DNA from: Nitrospirillum amazonense
GTDB taxonomy: Bacteria > Pseudomonadota > Alphaproteobacteria > Azospirillales > Azospirillaceae
Direction: 5' to 3'
Length of the DNA: 64,000 bases
Assembly: GCF_007828035.1 (NCBI RefSeq)
Contig: NZ_VITV01000004.1
Location: 573,559 to 637,558 of the forward strand
The translations under genes and the position numbers were made by a program. Below the pieces are notes generated by a model. That model had not been told where the DNA came from, did not search any database, and worked only from the letters and a program-made list of their open reading frames with translations. Below, one piece after another: positions 47,707-57,343 of this stretch (position 1 is its first letter; each line of letters starts with the position of its first letter).

Positions 47707-48366
47707 ATGACGTCACCTCAGCTTTTCACCGGCCGCGACCTGCTGTGCCTGCGCGGCGGGCGCCTGGTGTTCCAGGACCTGGACTTCCAGCTGGCGGCCG
47801 GCGGCTGCCTGACCCTGGTGGGACCCAACGGCAGCGGCAAGTCGACGCTGCTGCGCCTGATGGCCGGCTTGCTGAAGCCCTTGCGCGGCACCATCGCCTG
47901 GAACGGTGTGGCCTTGGGCCAGGATCCGGAGGCGCACCGGGCCCGCCTGCATTATGTCGGCCACCTGGACGCGGTGAAGGCCAGCTTCACCTGCCGGGAG
48001 ATGCTGGCCTTCTGGGCCGGCCTGCGCGGCGGCGTCGGGGTGGACGCGGCCTTGGACGCCTTCGCCATCGACACGATTGCCGACGTGCCCGGACGCTTCC
48101 TGTCGGCGGGGCAGCGCCGACGCCTGTCGCTGGCCCGCCTGGTGGCCGCACCGGCGCCCCTATGGCTGTTGGATGAGCCCACCGTGGGCCTGGACCGTGC
48201 TTCCGTCGCCCTGCTGGAAGAGGCCATTGCCCGTCATCGCGCCGGTGGCGGCCGGGTGGTGCTATCCACCCATATCGACCTGGCGACTCCGGGTGGCGAG
48301 CTTCTGGACCTGGCCACCTTCGCGCCCGTCGAGGACGATCAGGACGGGACGGAGGACGCCGCCTGA
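47707..48366 (+). CDS. ccmA: Heme exporter ATP-binding protein CcmA
   Basis: A 219-residue ABC ATPase. Walker A is LVGPNGSGKSTLLRLMAGLL, the signature is FLSAGQRRRLSLARLV and Walker B LWLLDEPTVGLD. With CcmB and CcmC it forms the complex that releases holo-CcmE in System I cytochrome c maturation. It is first in ccmABCDEFGHI, and its stop overlaps ccmB (TGATG-type). Confidence 0.96.
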   Translation: MTSPQLFTGRDLLCLRGGRLVFQDLDFQLAAGGCLTLVGPNGSGKSTLLRLMAGLLKPLRGTIAWNGVALGQDPEAHRARLHYVGHLDAVKASFTCREMLAFWAGLRGGVGVDAALDAFAIDTIADVPGRFLSAGQRRRLSLARLVAAPAPLWLLDEPTVGLDRASVALLEEAIARHRAGGGRVVLSTHIDLATPGGELLDLATFAPVEDDQDGTEDAA

Positions 48367-49022
48367 TGCTCCGCCTCATTCTGCGTGACCTGCGCCTGGT
48401 GCTGCGCCAGGGCAGCGACGCCACCGCCGCCCTGATGTTCTTCGTGCTGTGCGTGGTGCTGTTCCCCTTCGGCGTGGGGCCGGAGCCCAACGTGCTGACC
48501 CGCATCGCCCCCGGCGTGCTGCTGATCGCGGCCCTGCTGGCGGCGCTCTTGTCCATGGAGCGGCTGTTCCAGGGCGATTTCGAGGACGGCAGCCTGGAGC
48601 TGCTGCTGCTCTCGCCCTTGCCGGCGGAGGGCGTGGCCATTGCCAAGGTGGCGGCCCACTGGCTGGTGACGGGCGTGCCCCTGATGATCGTGGCGCCCCT
48701 GCTGGCGCTGTTGCTGCGCATGCCGGCAGACCAGCTGGGCCTGCTGGTGGGCACGCTGGCCCTGACGACGCCGCTGCTCAGCCTCATCGGTGCGGTGGGG
48801 GCGGCCCTGACCCTGGGCGCCCGGCGCAGCGGCGTGCTGCTGCCCCTGCTGGTGCTGCCGCTCTACATCCCCGTGTTGATCTTCGCTGCCGCCGGCCTGG
48901 ACGCCGGCCTGTCCGGCCTCTCCCCCCGGCCGCACTTGCTGCTGCTGGGCGGCATGCTGTGCGGCGCGCTGGTGCTGGCGCCGCTGGCCATCGCGGCGGC
49001 GCTGCGGGCGGCGCATGAGTAG
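48366..49022 (+). CDS. ccmB: Heme exporter membrane protein CcmB
   Basis: A 218-residue protein with six hydrophobic segments, starting MLRLILRDLRLVLRQGSDAT and with the family's FEDGSLELLLLSPLPAEGVA loop. It is the membrane partner of CcmA. It overlaps ccmA by one base. A 127-base gap with an FNR-like box separates it from ccmC. Confidence 0.95.
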   Translation: MLRLILRDLRLVLRQGSDATAALMFFVLCVVLFPFGVGPEPNVLTRIAPGVLLIAALLAALLSMERLFQGDFEDGSLELLLLSPLPAEGVAIAKVAAHWLVTGVPLMIVAPLLALLLRMPADQLGLLVGTLALTTPLLSLIGAVGAALTLGARRSGVLLPLLVLPLYIPVLIFAAAGLDAGLSGLSPRPHLLLLGGMLCGALVLAPLAIAAALRAAHE

Positions 49023-49081
49023 CCGGCCCCAGGTCTAGGGACGAGCGTTAACCAATCCATTGCCCGGGTACACCATTGGGC

Positions 49082-49095
49082 CTGATCCATATCAA
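49082..49095. promoter_or_regulatory. FNR/FixK-like box upstream of ccmC
   Basis: CTGAT-CCAT-ATCAA matches TTGAT-N4-ATCAA at 9 of 10 fixed positions. Its centre is 61.5 bases before the ccmC ATG. TACATA at 49135-49140 is a weak -10 candidate, which would make ccmC nearly leaderless. Confidence 0.5.
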
Positions 49096-49149
49096 TTTAC
49101 AGTGTATCCCGATGGCAAAGGCCGGAGGGCGTGATACATAACGGGGGCC

Positions 49150-49866
49150 ATGCATCGCTTCGCCAACCCCGCCCGCTTCCTGAGGATCGCCAACGCCGTG
49201 CTGCCGTGGGCGGCGGGTCTGTCGGCGGTCTGTTTTGCGGCCGGGCTGTACCTGGGCCTGTTGGTGTCGCCGCCGGATTACCAGCAGGGCGATACCGTGC
49301 GCATCATGTACATCCACGTGCCCGCCGCGTGGATGGGCATGTTCACCTACAGCACCATGGCCGTGGCCGCCGCCGCCGCCCTGGTGTGGAAACATCCCCT
49401 GGCCGAGGTCTACGCCAAGGCGGCCGCGCCCCTGGGCGCTGGTTTCACCGCTCTGTGCCTGCTGACCGGGTCGCTGTGGGGGGCGCCGATGTGGGGCACC
49501 TGGTGGGTGTGGGACGCGCGGCTGACCAGCGTGCTGGTGCTGTTCTTCCTTTATCTTGGCTACATGGCCCTGGTGGACGCCTTCGACGATCCGGCGCGGG
49601 GGAACAAGGCCGGCAACATCCTGTTGCTGGTGGGCGCCGTGAACGTGCCCATCATCAAGTTCTCGGTCGAATGGTGGAACACCCTGCATCAGCCGGCCAG
49701 CGTCTTCCGCCTGGGCGGCCCCACCATCGCCGCCAGCATGCTGTGGCCCCTGCTGCTGATGGCCGTGGCCTTCCAGAGCTATTTTTTCGCCGTGGTCATC
49801 CTGCGCATCCGCGCCGGCTTGGCCGCGCGCCGGGTGCAGACCCTGCGCCTGGGCCAGGCCAACTGA
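49150..49866 (+). CDS. ccmC: Heme-handling protein CcmC
   Basis: A 238-residue membrane protein with six spans and the heme-binding WWD motif (WGTWWVWDARLTS, about 117-129), plus conserved His in IHVPAAW and NTLHQPAS. CcmC passes heme to CcmE in the periplasm. It may have its own promoter near the FNR-like box. A 112-base gap with a CGGTCC-TTCC-GGACCG hairpin (49941-49956) separates it from ccmD. Confidence 0.96.
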   Translation: MHRFANPARFLRIANAVLPWAAGLSAVCFAAGLYLGLLVSPPDYQQGDTVRIMYIHVPAAWMGMFTYSTMAVAAAAALVWKHPLAEVYAKAAAPLGAGFTALCLLTGSLWGAPMWGTWWVWDARLTSVLVLFFLYLGYMALVDAFDDPARGNKAGNILLLVGAVNVPIIKFSVEWWNTLHQPASVFRLGGPTIAASMLWPLLLMAVAFQSYFFAVVILRIRAGLAARRVQTLRLGQAN

Positions 49867-49978
49867 ACCGGCGGTTGGGACAAGAAGACCGAAGGCGGTC
49901 GTTCCGGGCGCGTGATAATGTAATGGTCGTGCCAACTTCGCGGTCCTTCCGGACCGTCCGGCAGTGGTTGAGAGTGTG

Positions 49979-50212
49979 ATGGACGGGTTCCTGTCGATGG
50001 GCGGATACGCCGCCTATGTCTGGTCATCCTACGGGGCCGCGGCCGTGGTCCTGGTGGGCCTGCTGGTGCTGAGCCTGTCCGGCCTGCGCCGGGTGGAACG
50101 CACCCTGGCCACGCTGGAGGCGGCCAAACCCCGCCGCAAGCGTGAGCCCAAGGCCGCCCCAGCCCCCACGGCCACCCCTACCGCCGAGACCACACCCGGG
50201 GGCGCGATATGA
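49979..50212 (+). CDS. ccmD: Heme exporter accessory protein CcmD
   Basis: A 77-residue small membrane protein, [19 protein letters not shown], then one span ([16 protein letters not shown]) and a basic, Pro-rich cytoplasmic tail. The [11 protein letters not shown] region is the CcmD mark. It helps release holo-CcmE. Its stop overlaps ccmE. Confidence 0.9.
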   Translation: MDGFLSMGGYAAYVWSSYGAAAVVLVGLLVLSLSGLRRVERTLATLEAAKPRRKREPKAAPAPTATPTAETTPGGAI

Positions 50213-50700
50213 CCCGCAAACGCCGCCGGCTGATGATCCTGGCGCTGGCCCTGCTGGGCCTAGGCACCGCCACCGCGCTGACCCTGTCGGCCTTCCGCGA
50301 CAATATCGTCTTCTTCTACAGCCCGTCGGATCTGGCGGCCAAGCCTCCGGGCGGGCGCACGGTGCGTATCGGCGGGCTGGTCGAGGCCGGCAGCCTGAAG
50401 CGCGAGGGCGGCATGACCGTCACCTTCCAGGTGACCGACACCGCCAGATCGCTGCCCGTCACCTACACCGGCATCCTGCCGGATCTGTTCCGCGAGGGGC
50501 AGGGCGTGGTGGCGGAGGGCAAGCTGGGCGCCGACGGCGTTTTCACCGCGACCGAGCTGCTGGCCAAGCATGACGAGAAGTACATGCCGCCCGACGTGGC
50601 CGATGCCCTGAAGCGTGCCGGCCATCCCGGCAAACCCGGCGATGCGCCCGTTGCGGCCGGGGAGGAGCACCAGACCTCCACCCTGCGCACCAATCCCTGA
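50209..50700 (+). CDS. ccmE: Heme chaperone CcmE
   Basis: A 163-residue membrane-anchored OB-fold protein. The anchor is [20 protein letters not shown]. The heme-binding His121 is in [12 protein letters not shown], which also holds the conserved Tyr. ATG 50209 overlaps the ccmD end. Confidence 0.96.
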   Translation: MTRKRRRLMILALALLGLGTATALTLSAFRDNIVFFYSPSDLAAKPPGGRTVRIGGLVEAGSLKREGGMTVTFQVTDTARSLPVTYTGILPDLFREGQGVVAEGKLGADGVFTATELLAKHDEKYMPPDVADALKRAGHPGKPGDAPVAAGEEHQTSTLRTNP

Positions 50701-50724
50701 CGACAAGACTGCGGACGACGGCCC

Positions 50725-52725
50725 ATGATCCCCGAGCTTGGACACTACGCGCTGGTTCTGGCGCTGGTCGTCGCCCTGGTGCAGTCGGTCATTCCCCTAT
50801 GGGGCGCGGCGCGGCGCGACGCCGCGATGATGGAGGTGGGACGCACGGCGGCCTACTGCCAGTTCGCGGCGCTGGCGCTGGCTTTTGGCGCCCTGACCTA
50901 CGCCCATGTCGTGTCGGACTTCAGCGTCCTGAACGTGGTGGAGAACAGCCACACCGACAAGCCCATGCTGTACAAGGTGGCCGGCGTCTGGGGCAACCAT
51001 GAGGGCTCGCTGGTTCTGTGGGTGTTCATCCTGGCCCTGTTCGGCGCCCTCGTGGCCGCCTTCGGCCGCAATTTGCCGGCCAGCCTGCGGGCCCGTGTTC
51101 TGGCGGTGCAGGGCATGATCGGGGTGGGCTTCCTGTGGTTCATGGTCGCCACCAGCAACCCCTTCACCCGCGTGGATCCGGCGCCGCTGAACGGCCATGA
51201 TCTCAACCCCCTGCTGCAGGATCCAGGGCTGGCCTTCCATCCGCCCTTCCTTTACCTGGGTTATGTCGGTTTCAGCCTCTGCTTCTCCTTCGCCGCCGGC
51301 GCGCTGATCGAGGGAAGGGTGGACGCCGCCTGGGCCCGCTGGGTGCGGCCCTGGGCCCTGATCGCCTGGTCGTCGCTGACCCTGGGCATCGCCATGGGCT
51401 CATGGTGGTCCTATTACACCCTGGGCTGGGGCGGCTGGTGGTTCTGGGACCCGGTGGAAAACGCCAGCCTGATGCCCTGGCTGGCCGGCACGGCGCTGCT
51501 GCATTCCGCCATCGTGGTGGAAAAGCGCGACACGCTGAAAAGCTGGACCATCCTGCTGGCCATCGTCACCTTCACCCTGTCGCTCATGGGCACCTTCCTG
51601 GTGCGCTCCGGTGTGTTGACCTCCGTCCACGCCTTCGCCTCCGACCCGGCGCGCGGCGTCTTCATCCTGGCGCTGCTGGTGGTGGCGACGGGCGGCGGCC
51701 TGCTGCTCTACGCCCTGCGGGCACCCGTGCTGAAGGCCGGCGGCCTGTTCGCGCCCATCAGCCGCGAGGGCGGGCTGGTGCTGAACAACCTGCTGCTGTC
51801 CACCGCCTGCGCTACCGTCTTCCTGGGCACCCTCTATCCCCTGTTCATGGATGCCGTCGGCGGGGGCAAGATTTCCATCGGCCCGCCCTTCTTCAACGCC
51901 ACCTTCGTGCCGCTGATGGTGCCGGTGGTGGCGGTCATGGCGTTGGGGCCGCTGCTGTCGTGGAAGCGGGCGGACCTGGCCGGTGTGCTCGGCCGGCTGA
52001 AGATCGCGGCGCTTGTGGGCGTGGTGGCCGCCTTGGCCGCCCTGTGGCTGGCGGGCACCAAGCCGGTGCTGGCCGTGCTGGCCCTGGGCTTGGCCGGCTG
52101 GGCCGTCATGGGCGCCGTGGTGGACGTGGCCGACCGCATCCGCCTGTTCCGCATGCCCCTGTCCGACAGCATTTCCCGCGCCCGCCATTTGCCGCGGGGC
52201 GCCTGGGGCACCGCCATCGCCCATGCCGGGCTGGGCGTGGCCGTGGCTGGCATGGTCGGCACCTCCGCCTGGACGACGGAGGCCATCCAGGTGCTGCACA
52301 TCGGCCAGTCGGTGGACGTGGCCGGCTACAGCTTCCGCCTGGACAGCGTGGCGGAGGCGCCGGGCCCCAACTACACCGCCCGCCGCGCCGTGCTGACCGT
52401 CACCCGTAACGGCGACTTCGTGGCCACCCTGGCGCCGGAGCAGCGCTTTTACCCCGTCACCCGCATGACGACGACGGGCGCCGCCATCCACACCAATTTC
52501 TTCAGCGACCTCTATGCCGTGGTGGGCGAGCCGGCGCCCGACGGCACCGGCTACAACACCCGCTTCTACCGCCATCCCCTGGTGCCGTGGATCTGGGTGG
52601 GCTCCATCCTGATGATGGCCGGCGGCTTGGTCAGCCTGTCCGACCGCCGCCTGCGCGTGGGCGTGCCGCTGAAGCGCGCCGTACCGCGCGCCGCCGCCGC
52701 CGTTCCGCCGGCCCCCGCCGAATAA
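50725..52725 (+). CDS. ccmF: Cytochrome c-type biogenesis protein CcmF
   Basis: A 666-residue multispanning protein. The WWD motif is WGGWWFWDPVENASLMPWLA and conserved His are in ENSHTDKPMLYKVAGVWGNH. It ligates heme to apocytochrome with CcmH and CcmI. Start ATG 50725 is 24 bases after ccmE. Length fits the family (about 650). Confidence 0.97.
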   Translation: MIPELGHYALVLALVVALVQSVIPLWGAARRDAAMMEVGRTAAYCQFAALALAFGALTYAHVVSDFSVLNVVENSHTDKPMLYKVAGVWGNHEGSLVLWVFILALFGALVAAFGRNLPASLRARVLAVQGMIGVGFLWFMVATSNPFTRVDPAPLNGHDLNPLLQDPGLAFHPPFLYLGYVGFSLCFSFAAGALIEGRVDAAWARWVRPWALIAWSSLTLGIAMGSWWSYYTLGWGGWWFWDPVENASLMPWLAGTALLHSAIVVEKRDTLKSWTILLAIVTFTLSLMGTFLVRSGVLTSVHAFASDPARGVFILALLVVATGGGLLLYALRAPVLKAGGLFAPISREGGLVLNNLLLSTACATVFLGTLYPLFMDAVGGGKISIGPPFFNATFVPLMVPVVAVMALGPLLSWKRADLAGVLGRLKIAALVGVVAALAALWLAGTKPVLAVLALGLAGWAVMGAVVDVADRIRLFRMPLSDSISRARHLPRGAWGTAIAHAGLGVAVAGMVGTSAWTTEAIQVLHIGQSVDVAGYSFRLDSVAEAPGPNYTARRAVLTVTRNGDFVATLAPEQRFYPVTRMTTTGAAIHTNFFSDLYAVVGEPAPDGTGYNTRFYRHPLVPWIWVGSILMMAGGLVSLSDRRLRVGVPLKRAVPRAAAAVPPAPAE

Positions 52726-52735
52726 GGTTCCCCGC

Positions 52736-53281
52736 ATGCGCCGCCTGATGTTCCTGATCCCCCTGGTGCTGTTCCTGGGCCTGGCCGGCTGGTTCGGCGT
52801 GCGCCTGAAGCAAATCGACCGGGGCGACACGCCCGACCGCCTGCCCTCCGTCATGATCGACAAGCCGGTGCCGGCGTTCGACCTGCCGCCCCTGGTGGAC
52901 GGGCAGCCGGGCGTGGCGTCCGCCGGGTTGGCCGACGGGAAAGTCCGTCTCGTGAACTTCTGGGCCAGCTGGTGCGCGCCCTGCCGCTCGGAACACTCAA
53001 TCCTCATGCGCCTGGCAGGGCAGGGGGTGGACATCCGGGGCATCGACTACAAGGACAAGGCGGCGGACGGCCAGGCCATCCTGGCCCGCGACGGCAACCC
53101 CTACGCCGCCGTCGCCCGGGATGAGAGTGGCCGCACCGCCATCGACTTCGGCGTGTACGGCGTGCCCGAGACGTACGTCATCGACCGCCAGGGTCGCATC
53201 CGTTACCGCCAGGTGGGGCCCATCACCCCGCAGGATCTGCAGAACCGCATCCTCCCGCTGATCAATGAGTTGTCGAAATGA
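52736..53281 (+). CDS. ccmG: Thiol:disulfide interchange protein CcmG (DsbE)
   Basis: A 181-residue membrane-tethered thioredoxin-like protein. The anchor is LMFLIPLVLFLGLAGWFGV and the redox site is NFWASWCAPCRSEH, with GVPETYVIDRQGRIRYRQVG for the cis-Pro region. It reduces apocytochrome c cysteines. It overlaps ccmH by four bases. Confidence 0.95.
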   Translation: MRRLMFLIPLVLFLGLAGWFGVRLKQIDRGDTPDRLPSVMIDKPVPAFDLPPLVDGQPGVASAGLADGKVRLVNFWASWCAPCRSEHSILMRLAGQGVDIRGIDYKDKAADGQAILARDGNPYAAVARDESGRTAIDFGVYGVPETYVIDRQGRIRYRQVGPITPQDLQNRILPLINELSK

Positions 53282-53769
53282 GGCGGGTGCTTTTTACCCT
53301 GGTCCTGGCGGCTACACTGCTGTCCGGCCCCTTGGCGCGCGCCGTGCAGCCGGACGAGATGCTGTCCGACCCGGCCATGGAGGCGCGGGCGCGCGCCATC
53401 TCCAAGGACCTGCGCTGCCTGGTCTGCCAGAACCAGTCCATCGACGACAGCGACGCGCCCCTGGCCCGCGACCTGCGCCTGCTGCTGCGGGAGCGGCTGG
53501 TGAAGGGCGATACGGACGCCCAGGCGGTGGCCTTCCTGACCGACCGCTACGGCGACTATGTCCTGCTGCGCCCGCCGGTGCGGCCGGCCACATATCTGCT
53601 GTGGTTCGGGCCCTTCGCCCTGCTGGTCGTGGGGGGTGGCATCCTGCTGTGGCGGGGCCGGCGCGGTTCGGCGGGGGCGGAGGCGCTGGCGCCGCCCCTG
53701 ACGGCGGAGGAAAAGGCCCATCTGGCCATGCTGATGCGTGATGAGGACGAAGGGAAGGGGCGGCCATGA
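53278..53769 (+). CDS. ccmH: Cytochrome c-type biogenesis protein CcmH
   Basis: A 163-residue protein with a signal peptide (LVLAATLLSGPLARA), the redox motif LRCLVCQNQSIDDSDA, and one C-terminal TM (ATYLLWFGPFALLVVGGGIL). It is the N-terminal half of E. coli CcmH; the TPR part is the separate next gene. It overlaps ccmI. Confidence 0.95.
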   Translation: MRRVLFTLVLAATLLSGPLARAVQPDEMLSDPAMEARARAISKDLRCLVCQNQSIDDSDAPLARDLRLLLRERLVKGDTDAQAVAFLTDRYGDYVLLRPPVRPATYLLWFGPFALLVVGGGILLWRGRRGSAGAEALAPPLTAEEKAHLAMLMRDEDEGKGRP

Positions 53770-55391
53770 TGGCATTCTGGATCGCCGCCGCCCTGCTGAC
53801 GGCGGGCATCCTGCTGGCCCTGCTGCGCCCGCTGATGGTGGCGCGCAAGACGGAGGCCGGTGGTTCGCCCGAGGTCGACATCTACAAGGACCAACTGGCG
53901 GAAATCGAGCGTGACGTGGGGCGCGGCCTCCTAACCGACGACCAGGCCGCCGCGGCGCGGACGGAGGTCGGCCGGCGCCTGCTGGCGGCCGATGCGCGCG
54001 CGAAGTCGGCGCCGGTGGCGCCCGCGACGCCGGCGAAGCCCTCCCGCACGCTGGCCACCACGCTGATGGCCGCCGTGCCGCTGCTGGCCATGGGTATCTA
54101 CCTGCGCCTGGGCAGCCCCGACCTGCCGGGCCAGCCGGCGGGGGGGCGCACCGACCAGACCGCTGGCGTCCAGGCCCAGGCGGTGCTGAAGACCCTGCAG
54201 GCCCGGGTCACCGAGAACCCCAAGGATCTGGAGGCGTGGAAGGCCCTGGCCACCGCCCAGGGCATGACCGGCCAGAACGACAAGGCCGCCGCCTCCTGGG
54301 CGAAGGCCGTGGAGCTGGCGCCCGACGACGCCAATCTGCAGGCCTCGCGCGCCGAGGCGCTGGTGCTGTCGGCCGACGGTGTGGTGGGGCCGGAGGCGAA
54401 GCAGGCCTTGGGGCGGGCTTTGGCCCTGAACCCCAAGGAACCGCGCGCCCGGTATTACGACGGCCTGGCCACGCGTCAGGCGGGCGACCTCAAGGGCGCC
54501 ATCACCCGCTGGTCCGCCCTGCTGGCTGAAAGCCCGGCCGACGCCCCTTGGGTACCCTTCCTGCGCGGACAGCTGGGTGAGACGGCGACCGAGGCGGGCA
54601 TGGATCCGGCGGCGGTGACGCCACAGCCCCTGCCGCCGGCCAACCCGACGCCCGCACCTAATGCTGGTACCCCGGGTCCGACAGCCGCCGACATGGCCGC
54701 CGCCTCCACCATGTCCAGCGGCGATCGCAATGCCATGATCCAGGGCATGGTCCAGCGTCTGGCCGACCGGCTGAAAACCCAACCCGAGGATGCCGAAGGC
54801 TGGTCGCGCCTGGCCCGCGCCTATCGTGTGCTGGGGCAGAACGACAAGGCGGCGGAGGCCGAGGCCAACGCCAAGCGCTACGGCGGCGGCACCGCCGGCG
54901 CGCCCGCCGGTGCCGTTCCGCCCGGCATGCCCGACCCCGCCACCATGACGCCGGAACAGCGGTCGGCCACGGTGAAGTCGCTGCTGGCTCAGTTCCAGGC
55001 GGCGGCGGAGAAGGAGCCGGATAAGCCCGAGGGCTGGGCCCGCCTGGCCCAGGCCTACGAGGCGACGGGCGACGTGGCCAAGACGCGGGAAGCCTGGGCC
55101 AAGGCCGTGGCCGCGGCACCCGACGATGGCGAGATCAACCTGGCTTATGCCCGCGTGCTGCTGCCGGCCGACGGCGGCCATCCGCCGCCGGCCTTCTTCA
55201 CCGCCCTGCGCGTGGTGCTGAAGTCCTCCCCCAACAATCCCCAGGCCCTGTGGTACCTGGGTTTGGACGCGGCGGAGGGCGGGCGCAAGGCTGAGGCCAA
55301 GGACCTCTGGGGTCGCTTGTTGCCTCTGCTGCCCGAGGGATCTGACGACCGCAAGGAACTGGAGGGCCGGCTGAAGGCGCTGGGTTCCTGA
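53766..55391 (+). CDS. ccmI: Apocytochrome c chaperone CcmI (TPR)
   Basis: A 541-residue protein with an N-terminal TM (FWIAAALLTAGILLALLRPL), a CcmI leader with IYKDQLAEIERDVGRGLLTD, a second TM near 105, and TPR repeats in two blocks (about 145-260 and 325-530; e.g. AEGWSRLARAYRVLGQNDKA and EGWARLAQAYEATGDVAKT). A Pro/Ala linker joins the blocks. It binds the apocytochrome C-terminus. Starts at ATG 53766 or 53769. It is longer than many CcmI proteins (about 400). Confidence 0.93.
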   Translation: MMAFWIAAALLTAGILLALLRPLMVARKTEAGGSPEVDIYKDQLAEIERDVGRGLLTDDQAAAARTEVGRRLLAADARAKSAPVAPATPAKPSRTLATTLMAAVPLLAMGIYLRLGSPDLPGQPAGGRTDQTAGVQAQAVLKTLQARVTENPKDLEAWKALATAQGMTGQNDKAAASWAKAVELAPDDANLQASRAEALVLSADGVVGPEAKQALGRALALNPKEPRARYYDGLATRQAGDLKGAITRWSALLAESPADAPWVPFLRGQLGETATEAGMDPAAVTPQPLPPANPTPAPNAGTPGPTAADMAAASTMSSGDRNAMIQGMVQRLADRLKTQPEDAEGWSRLARAYRVLGQNDKAAEAEANAKRYGGGTAGAPAGAVPPGMPDPATMTPEQRSATVKSLLAQFQAAAEKEPDKPEGWARLAQAYEATGDVAKTREAWAKAVAAAPDDGEINLAYARVLLPADGGHPPPAFFTALRVVLKSSPNNPQALWYLGLDAAEGGRKAEAKDLWGRLLPLLPEGSDDRKELEGRLKALGS

Positions 55392-55592
55392 GTCGTTTAG
55401 CGGCTTGATCCTACAGGGGTAATTCAAAGGTGCGGGACGGGATGCCGCCGGTGTGACATCCTATCCCTCGGGTTGGTGCCAAGGGCGGTGCAAACCGGGG
55501 ATGAATGACCTAAAGTGTGGGTATTGCCCCATTTCGCTGGCGCCGCCCTATCCATGCGGCATACGGCCCCGTCTCAGGATCCCCTTTCCGCG

Positions 55593-56459
55593 ATGAACGA
55601 GTCGTCCCCCTTGCCTTCCGCCGCCGGTCTGGCCGGCGTGGTGGATGAGCATCTCCGGTGGATCGGTCAGTGGCACCGCGCGGCCTTCTTCAACTTGGGC
55701 GACGGCGCCCCCCTGCCCACACCGGTGGCTTTTCCTGCCTGGGTGCGGGGCGCTTCCGGCAGCGAGCTGGCGGACCAGCCGGCCATCGACCGGGCGATCT
55801 CGCTGCACGACCAGATGCACCGCATGGCCCGCCTGGTGCACATGCGCGCGGCCGAGGGCCAGCCGCCCTCCCTGCAGTCGTACGAGGCGGTGATCGAAAA
55901 GTTCGACGAGTTCATGCTGCTGCTGCGCCGCATCGAGCGGGCGTTCAGCGTGGCCGGCAGCGGCATCGACCCGCTGACCGGCCTGCGCAACCGCACCGGC
56001 CTGCGCGAGGAGATGGAGCGCGAGGTCAACCGCTACCGCCGTACCGGCCGGCCCTTCTGCGTGGCGCTGTGCGACCTCGACAAGTTCAAGTCGGTCAACG
56101 ACACCTATGGGCATGAGGCCGGCGACCGTGTGCTGATGGCCGCTGCCGGCGCCGTGAACCAGGGCATCCGCAGCTTCGACGAGGCCTTCCGCCTGGGCGG
56201 TGAGGAAATCCTGATTCTGCTGAAGGACGCCACCATCATGGACGGCTATGCCGTGGTGGAACGCCTGCGCCAGGATATGGAGACCCTGTCGGTCGCCATC
56301 GGCGGCGGGCGCGCCATCCGCTTCACCGCCAGCTTCGGCCTGGCCGAGGCGCGGCCGGATTGCGATCCGGAGGATCTGGTGGCGGAGGCGGACGCCGCCC
56401 TCTACACCGCCAAGCGGCAGGGCCGCAACCAGGTGGTGCGCGCGACCTTGCCGGCGTGA
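55593..56459 (+). CDS. DgcZ-like diguanylate cyclase with CZB-type sensor
   Basis: A 288-residue protein (start ATG 55593; in-frame ATG 55554 possible). The N-terminus resembles the chemoreceptor zinc-binding domain of E. coli DgcZ: VDEHLRWIGQWHRAAF and SLHDQMHRMARLVH keep the His ligands, but where DgcZ has Cys52 this protein has a hydrophobic residue. The GGDEF domain has DPLTGLRNRTGL, DLDKFKSVNDTYGHEAGD and GGEEILILL as active site. No RxxD inhibitory site precedes it. It makes cyclic di-GMP, possibly under zinc or redox control. It stands alone. Confidence 0.88.
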   Translation: MNESSPLPSAAGLAGVVDEHLRWIGQWHRAAFFNLGDGAPLPTPVAFPAWVRGASGSELADQPAIDRAISLHDQMHRMARLVHMRAAEGQPPSLQSYEAVIEKFDEFMLLLRRIERAFSVAGSGIDPLTGLRNRTGLREEMEREVNRYRRTGRPFCVALCDLDKFKSVNDTYGHEAGDRVLMAAAGAVNQGIRSFDEAFRLGGEEILILLKDATIMDGYAVVERLRQDMETLSVAIGGGRAIRFTASFGLAEARPDCDPEDLVAEADAALYTAKRQGRNQVVRATLPA

Positions 56460-56687
56460 GCCCGGGCCCGGCGGGGCATCTGTGCCCCCGGCGCGCCCTG
56501 GCCCGCCACAGGAGCCGCGCACCTGCCATGAGGCTTGACCGCTTGGTCAGGATCACCCGCCTGGGGTAACCGGTCGCCTTATTCGGGCGGTCGGACCTGA
56601 TTCCGTGTGTCGCCGTGGTGGCGCTCGGCTGCCGGGTCCGCTAGCTTGGAACCAATTCCACCGTTTAAATTCCTGGTCTTGCCGCCC

Positions 56688-57338
56688 ATGCGCACCGTTC
56701 CCGAATTTCCCAACCTGTTCGTCGCCGACCACCCGCTGATCCAGCATAAGCTGTCGCATATGCGGGATAAGCGGCGGTCCACCATGGGCTTCCGCCAGCT
56801 GCTGCGCGAGATCGCGCTGCTGATGGGGTATGAGCTGACGCGCGACCTGCCGTTGACCACGGAACGGATCGAGACGCCGTTGGTGGAGATGGACGCGCCC
56901 GTGATTGAGGGCAAGAAGGTCGCCGTCGTTCCCATCCTGCGCGCCGGCCTGGTGATGGCCGAGGGCCTGCTGGAGCTGATGCCCGGTGCGCGCGAGGGCC
57001 ACATCGGCCTGTACCGCGACCATGAGACCAAGCAGCCGGTGGAATATCTGGTGAAGCTGCCGGCCGCGGCCGGCCGCACCTTCATCCTGGTCGACCCCAT
57101 GCTGGCCACCGGCAACTCCGCCGTGCACGCGGTCGACGTGCTGAACCGCCACGGCGTGGCCGACGACCAGATCCGCTTCATGGCCTTGGTGTCGGCGCCG
57201 GAAGGCGTGCGCGTTTTCCACGACGCCCACCCCGAGGTGAAGGTCTACACCGCCGCCCTGGACAGCCACCTGACCGACGACGCCTACATCGTTCCCGGCC
57301 TGGGTGACGCGGGCGACCGGCTGTTCGGAACCAAATAA
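56688..57338 (+). CDS. upp: Uracil phosphoribosyltransferase
   Basis: A 216-residue pyrimidine salvage enzyme from ATG 56688 ([20 protein letters not shown]). The PRPP loop is [20 protein letters not shown], and [20 protein letters not shown] is standard. The C-terminal [13 protein letters not shown] is the uracil-binding GDxGDRxFGT motif. A structured repeat and a convergent CorC-type gene follow. Confidence 0.96.
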   Translation: MRTVPEFPNLFVADHPLIQHKLSHMRDKRRSTMGFRQLLREIALLMGYELTRDLPLTTERIETPLVEMDAPVIEGKKVAVVPILRAGLVMAEGLLELMPGAREGHIGLYRDHETKQPVEYLVKLPAAAGRTFILVDPMLATGNSAVHAVDVLNRHGVADDQIRFMALVSAPEGVRVFHDAHPEVKVYTAALDSHLTDDAYIVPGLGDAGDRLFGTK

Positions 57339-57343
57339 GATTG

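Noticed and set aside
56460..56520. Terminator after the diguanylate cyclase
   Set aside because: Only about six pairs form (GGGGCA with TGCCCC) and no T-run follows.
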